Source: an uncultured Clostridia bacterium
GTDB lineage: Bacteria > Bacillota > Clostridia > Lachnospirales > CAG-274
Direction: 5' to 3'
Assembly: GCA_947630725.1 (NCBI GenBank)
Contig: CANRIS010000003.1
Coordinates: 124,001-188,000 of the forward strand
DNA length: 64,000 nucleotides
Positions within the stretch are counted from its first letter, which is position 1, and each line of letters begins with the position of its first letter. The notes under the pieces were generated by a model, which was not told where the DNA came from, made no database searches, and worked only from the letters and a program-made list of their open reading frames with translations. Made by a program: the position numbers and the translations under genes. Shown piece after piece: positions 61,416 to 64,000 of the stretch.

Positions 61416-62744
61416 ACTGCGTCTCCATATTTTAAGCTTTTCGGCCTCCCGTATAAGCTCGTCTCTGAAGTCGGGATGTGCAACAGAGATAAGCGCCTCG
61501 GCTCTCTCCCACGTTGTAAGCCCCTTAAGGCAGACCTTTCCGTACTCCGTAACGACATACTGCACATTCGCCCTTGTATCGGTCACTACACTTCCGTTTG
61601 CAAGCGTAGGCACTATGCGGCTCTTTATGTTGCCTGCCTTATCGGTAAACGTGGACGAAAGACATATAAAGCTTTTTCCTCCCTTTGAGAGATATGCGCC
61701 CAATACAAAATCAAGCTGTCCTCCTGCGCCGCTTATCTGCTTTGTGCCTGCTGTCTCGGCATTGACCTGCCCGAAAAGATCAATATCCACGGCATTGTTG
61801 ATTGAAATAAAGTTGTCGATAGCCGAAACTGTTCTTATGTCGTTTGTATAGTCAACGGGGGCGCTCATACATTGAGGATTGTTGTCAAGATACTCATAGA
61901 GCTTTTCGGTGCCTGCTCCGAATGCGTATACCTGTCTGCCCCTGTCGATGTTCTTTTTTGCTCCCGTGATTTTTCCTGCCTTGGCTATATCCACAAAGCC
62001 GTCCACATACATTTCGGTATGTACTCCCAGATCCTTAAGATCCGACTCGGCGATCATCTTGCCAACCGCGTTGGGCATACCGCCTATGCCAAGCTGAAGA
62101 CAGGCTCCGTTGGGTATCTCCTCAACTATGGTCTTTGCGACAGCCTTATCCACCTCGGTAGGCTCTCCGCCTCCTCCGAGAATACCGATGGGAGGATTGT
62201 CTCCCTCGATTATAAAATCGACATCGGAGATATGTACGCCCTCGCTGAAGCCTCCGAGACACCTTGGCATATTTTTATTGACCTCAACGATAACTGCCCT
62301 GCTTTTTTTGCACATTTCGGCAAGATGAGAGGCATTGGGTCCGAAGTTGAAATATCCGAATTTATCCATCGGGCTTGTCTGAATGACAGCCAGATCGTTT
62401 TCAACGTGATCGTGATAATATCTCGGCAGCTCTGAATATCTTATGGGCGCATAATAGCCTATGCCCATACTTATAAGCTTTCTCTCTATTCCGCTCATAT
62501 GCCATGAATTCCACGAAAAATGCCTGTCTGCATCGGGTACCTTTGCAAATTCGGGCATCCACAGAAGTATGCCTCCTCTTATTTTGACATCTGAAAGCTC
62601 CTCATATCTTGCGGCAAGAGCCTTGTCAAATGCAACGGGTGTTGCCGTAGTCCAGCCAAAATCCACCCAGTCTCCGCTTTTTACCATTGAAGCCCCTTTT
62701 TCGGGGGTAATAAGCTTTTTTCTGTATTCTTCCGTAAAGCTCAT
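61389..62744 (-). CDS. Butyryl-CoA:acetate CoA-transferase-like protein
   Basis: Acetyl-CoA hydrolase/transferase family, 451 residues, most like the butyryl-CoA:acetate CoA-transferases that make the final butyrate-forming step in gut clostridia; 4-hydroxybutyrate CoA-transferase is the main alternative. Features: [40 protein letters not shown] with the expected catalytic Glu, and [19 protein letters not shown]. Length is normal. The last eight or nine residues (CHQNAAAF and its lead-in) are read from the terminal hairpin of a dispersed repeat, so the native C-terminus may have been altered by insertion. No terminator of ordinary type follows; the hairpin may serve. Confidence 0.88.
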   Translation of the reverse strand: MSFTEEYRKKLITPEKGASMVKSGDWVDFGWTTATPVAFDKALAARYEELSDVKIRGGILLWMPEFAKVPDADRHFSWNSWHMSGIERKLISMGIGYYAPIRYSELPRYYHDHVENDLAVIQTSPMDKFGYFNFGPNASHLAEMCKKSRAVIVEVNKNMPRCLGGFSEGVHISDVDFIIEGDNPPIGILGGGGEPTEVDKAVAKTIVEEIPNGACLQLGIGGMPNAVGKMIAESDLKDLGVHTEMYVDGFVDIAKAGKITGAKKNIDRGRQVYAFGAGTEKLYEYLDNNPQCMSAPVDYTNDIRTVSAIDNFISINNAVDIDLFGQVNAETAGTKQISGAGGQLDFVLGAYLSKGGKSFICLSSTFTDKAGNIKSRIVPTLANGSVVTDTRANVQYVVTEYGKVCLKGLTTWERAEALISVAHPDFRDELIREAEKLKIWRRSCHQNAAAF

Positions 62745-62787
62745 TTTTTAAACCACCTTTCATATACTTATGGCAACTTATGAATAT

Positions 62788-64000
62788 TTATATTATTATC
62801 CTCTTGTTTTCGTACATATTGGCGAGAGCCTTCATAAGACCGATCTTGCCGTGGGCATAGTTGAGCCCGCCCTGAAGAAAGACGGCGTATGGCTCTCTGA
62901 GGGGCGCATCGGCAGAAAGCTCTATGGACGAGCCCTGTATAAAGGCTCCCGCAGCCATAATTATATCGCAGTCATAGCCCGGCATGGGAGCGGGATAAGG
63001 TATGGCAAAGCTGTCCACCGCAGCCCCCATCTGTATGCCCTGACAGAAGCTTATGAGGTTTTCGCTGTTTTTCAGATATATGCACTGCACAATATCGTTT
63101 CTTTCGCCGTGGGACATAGGCTCGGTGTCAAAGCCCAGCTTTTCAAATACCCCTGCGGCAAGAGCCGCCGTTTTCAGACTGCCGTTTACTGCCTGCGGAG
63201 CCTGATAAAGACCCTGCGTCATACTGCGGAGAACGCCCAGAGTCGGCCCTACCTCCTTGCCCATTCCCGGTACGGTAAGTCTGTATGCGGCATTTTCGAC
63301 ATACTCCTTTTTTCCGACAATATATCCTCCCACGGGAGCAAGCCCTCCGCCGGGGTTTTTTATAAGAGAGCCCACAACTATATCAGCCCCCGTCTCTGAC
63401 GGCTCCGAAAAGTCCGTAAACTCACCGTAGCAGTTGTCAACCATACAGATAATGTCGGGTCTTGTTTTTTTTATTGTCTTTATTATTTTTTCAATGTCCA
63501 CAACCGAAAGAGACGGCCTAAGAGCATATCCCTTTGAACGCTGTATTTCCACAAGCCTTGTTCGGGGCGTTATGGCTCGCATTATTTTTTCGGTATCGGG
63601 TCTTCCCCGGGGATCGGTTTCAGCCTCAGAATACTGTATGCCCCAGTCATAAAGGCTGCCCTTTATGCTTTTTTTTGCGCCTATGACCCCTTCCAGTGTA
63701 TCATAGGGCGCTCCCACGGCGCTCAGCATATGGTCGCCGGGTCTCAGGTTTCCGAAAAGGGCTACGGTCAGCGCATGAGTGCCCGAAATTATCTGAGGTC
63801 TTACAAGAGCGTCCTCACAGCGGAAAACCTCGGCATATATCCCCTCCAAAACGTCCCTTCCGCCGTCATCATAGCCATAGCCCGTAGAGCCTGCGAAATG
63901 TTCAATGGCAAGCTTGTTTTTCTGCATTGCCCTTATGACCTTCATTTGGTTGTATTCGGTTATTTTATCGGCTTTTTCAAAAACGTCTCCAAGCTCTGCT
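62788..64000 (-). CDS. PLP-dependent lyase, methionine gamma-lyase-like (YnbB type), 5' partial
   Basis: Fold type I PLP enzyme of the Cys/Met metabolism group once called aluminium resistance protein; the frame stays open to base 64000, so the N-terminus is missing. An in-frame ATG at 63945 is not the true start: the codons before it read AELGDVFEKADKITEYNQ, which fits the family's N-terminal region. About 403 residues are visible. Signatures: HFAGSTGYGYDDGGRDVLE, ISGTHALTVAL, MVDNCYGEFTDFSEP, and VGSLIKNPGGGLAPVGGYI, whose lysine should bind PLP. The reaction is not proven for this group; methionine or cysteine desulfhydration is the usual guess. It is the gene before the CoA-transferase. 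Confidence 0.88.
   Translation of the reverse strand, partial: AELGDVFEKADKITEYNQMKVIRAMQKNKLAIEHFAGSTGYGYDDGGRDVLEGIYAEVFRCEDALVRPQIISGTHALTVALFGNLRPGDHMLSAVGAPYDTLEGVIGAKKSIKGSLYDWGIQYSEAETDPRGRPDTEKIMRAITPRTRLVEIQRSKGYALRPSLSVVDIEKIIKTIKKTRPDIICMVDNCYGEFTDFSEPSETGADIVVGSLIKNPGGGLAPVGGYIVGKKEYVENAAYRLTVPGMGKEVGPTLGVLRSMTQGLYQAPQAVNGSLKTAALAAGVFEKLGFDTEPMSHGERNDIVQCIYLKNSENLISFCQGIQMGAAVDSFAIPYPAPMPGYDCDIIMAAGAFIQGSSIELSADAPLREPYAVFLQGGLNYAHGKIGLMKALANMYENKRIII

Noticed and set aside
61331..61567. Minus-strand open frame reading through repeat copy 2
   Set aside because: It overlaps the CoA-transferase gene in another frame and the repeat, has no ribosome site and low-complexity composition. 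A similar open frame in copy 1 breaks early.

Overview
The window looks like the chromosome of a spore-forming, anaerobic, Gram-positive member of the Clostridia, probably an uncultured gut or rumen species. The evidence is a SpoIIID regulator and a YlmC/YmxH-type sporulation protein, a T-box upstream of pheST, an Asp23/NusB/XseAB/IspA/Dxs/TlyA/NadK/ArgR/RecN gene string in Bacillus/Clostridium order, an S-layer-anchored pectin esterase, and a CoA-transferase of the butyryl-CoA:acetate type, which suggests butyrate formation. I name no species. Almost all genes lie on the minus strand. The exceptions are one small cysteine-rich gene (6.3 kb), a block at 25.7-29.8 kb and a block at 44.0-47.9 kb.

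Layout. 1-1.6 kb: a tyrosine integrase cut by the window edge, then spoIIID. 1.7-7.7 kb: two Gfo/Idh/MocA oxidoreductases, an aminotransferase, an M19 dipeptidase, a DUF1540-like protein, a YfcE-type phosphoesterase and RdgB. 7.8-11.1 kb: a cell-wall amidase and a lipoprotein. 11.1-20.0 kb: the recN-argR-nadK-tlyA-dxs-ispA-xseB-xseA-nusB-asp23 operon. 20.3-25.5 kb: a polysaccharide deacetylase, T-box-controlled pheST, and tRNA-Leu and tRNA-Ser. 25.7-29.8 kb: a GH28 pectinase and an AT-richer pair, a polytopic GT-C-like membrane protein and a UbiA-family prenyltransferase. 30.2-33.7 kb: a beta-helix carbohydrate-binding-type protein, DUF4956 and a VTC polyphosphate-polymerase-like gene. 34.0-37.9 kb: asnA, asnS, a rhodanese and exonuclease III. 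37.9-43.8 kb: a GH18 protein, a 1385-residue pectin esterase/CE12/SLH protein and tRNA-Pro. 44.0-47.9 kb: aminopeptidase P, DUF2161, methionine aminopeptidase, an esterase and ylmC. 48-49.3 kb: two small membrane proteins and a flavodoxin-like protein. 49.4-56.1 kb: the his operon hisZGDBHAFIE. 56.1-64 kb: a TraX-like protein, mfd, pth, the CoA-transferase and a PLP lyase cut by the right edge.

Themes. Pectin breakdown (GH28, CE8, two CE12-like domains) sits in the same window as a butyrate-type CoA-transferase, consistent with a plant-polysaccharide fermenter. Three exported enzymes acting on wall or glycan substrates (amidase, deacetylase, GH18) share copper-amine-oxidase-N-like stalk domains.

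The least explained signals are non-coding. (1) A ~180-bp multi-hairpin repeat has two nearly identical copies 26 kb apart, one of which overlaps the end of the CoA-transferase gene; a related hairpin follows yfcE. (2) A separate ~155-bp GC-rich element is closed by an inverted repeat. (3) Short tandem repeats of 8-11 bp with a different unit at each locus begin at, or across, the stop codons of at least six genes.
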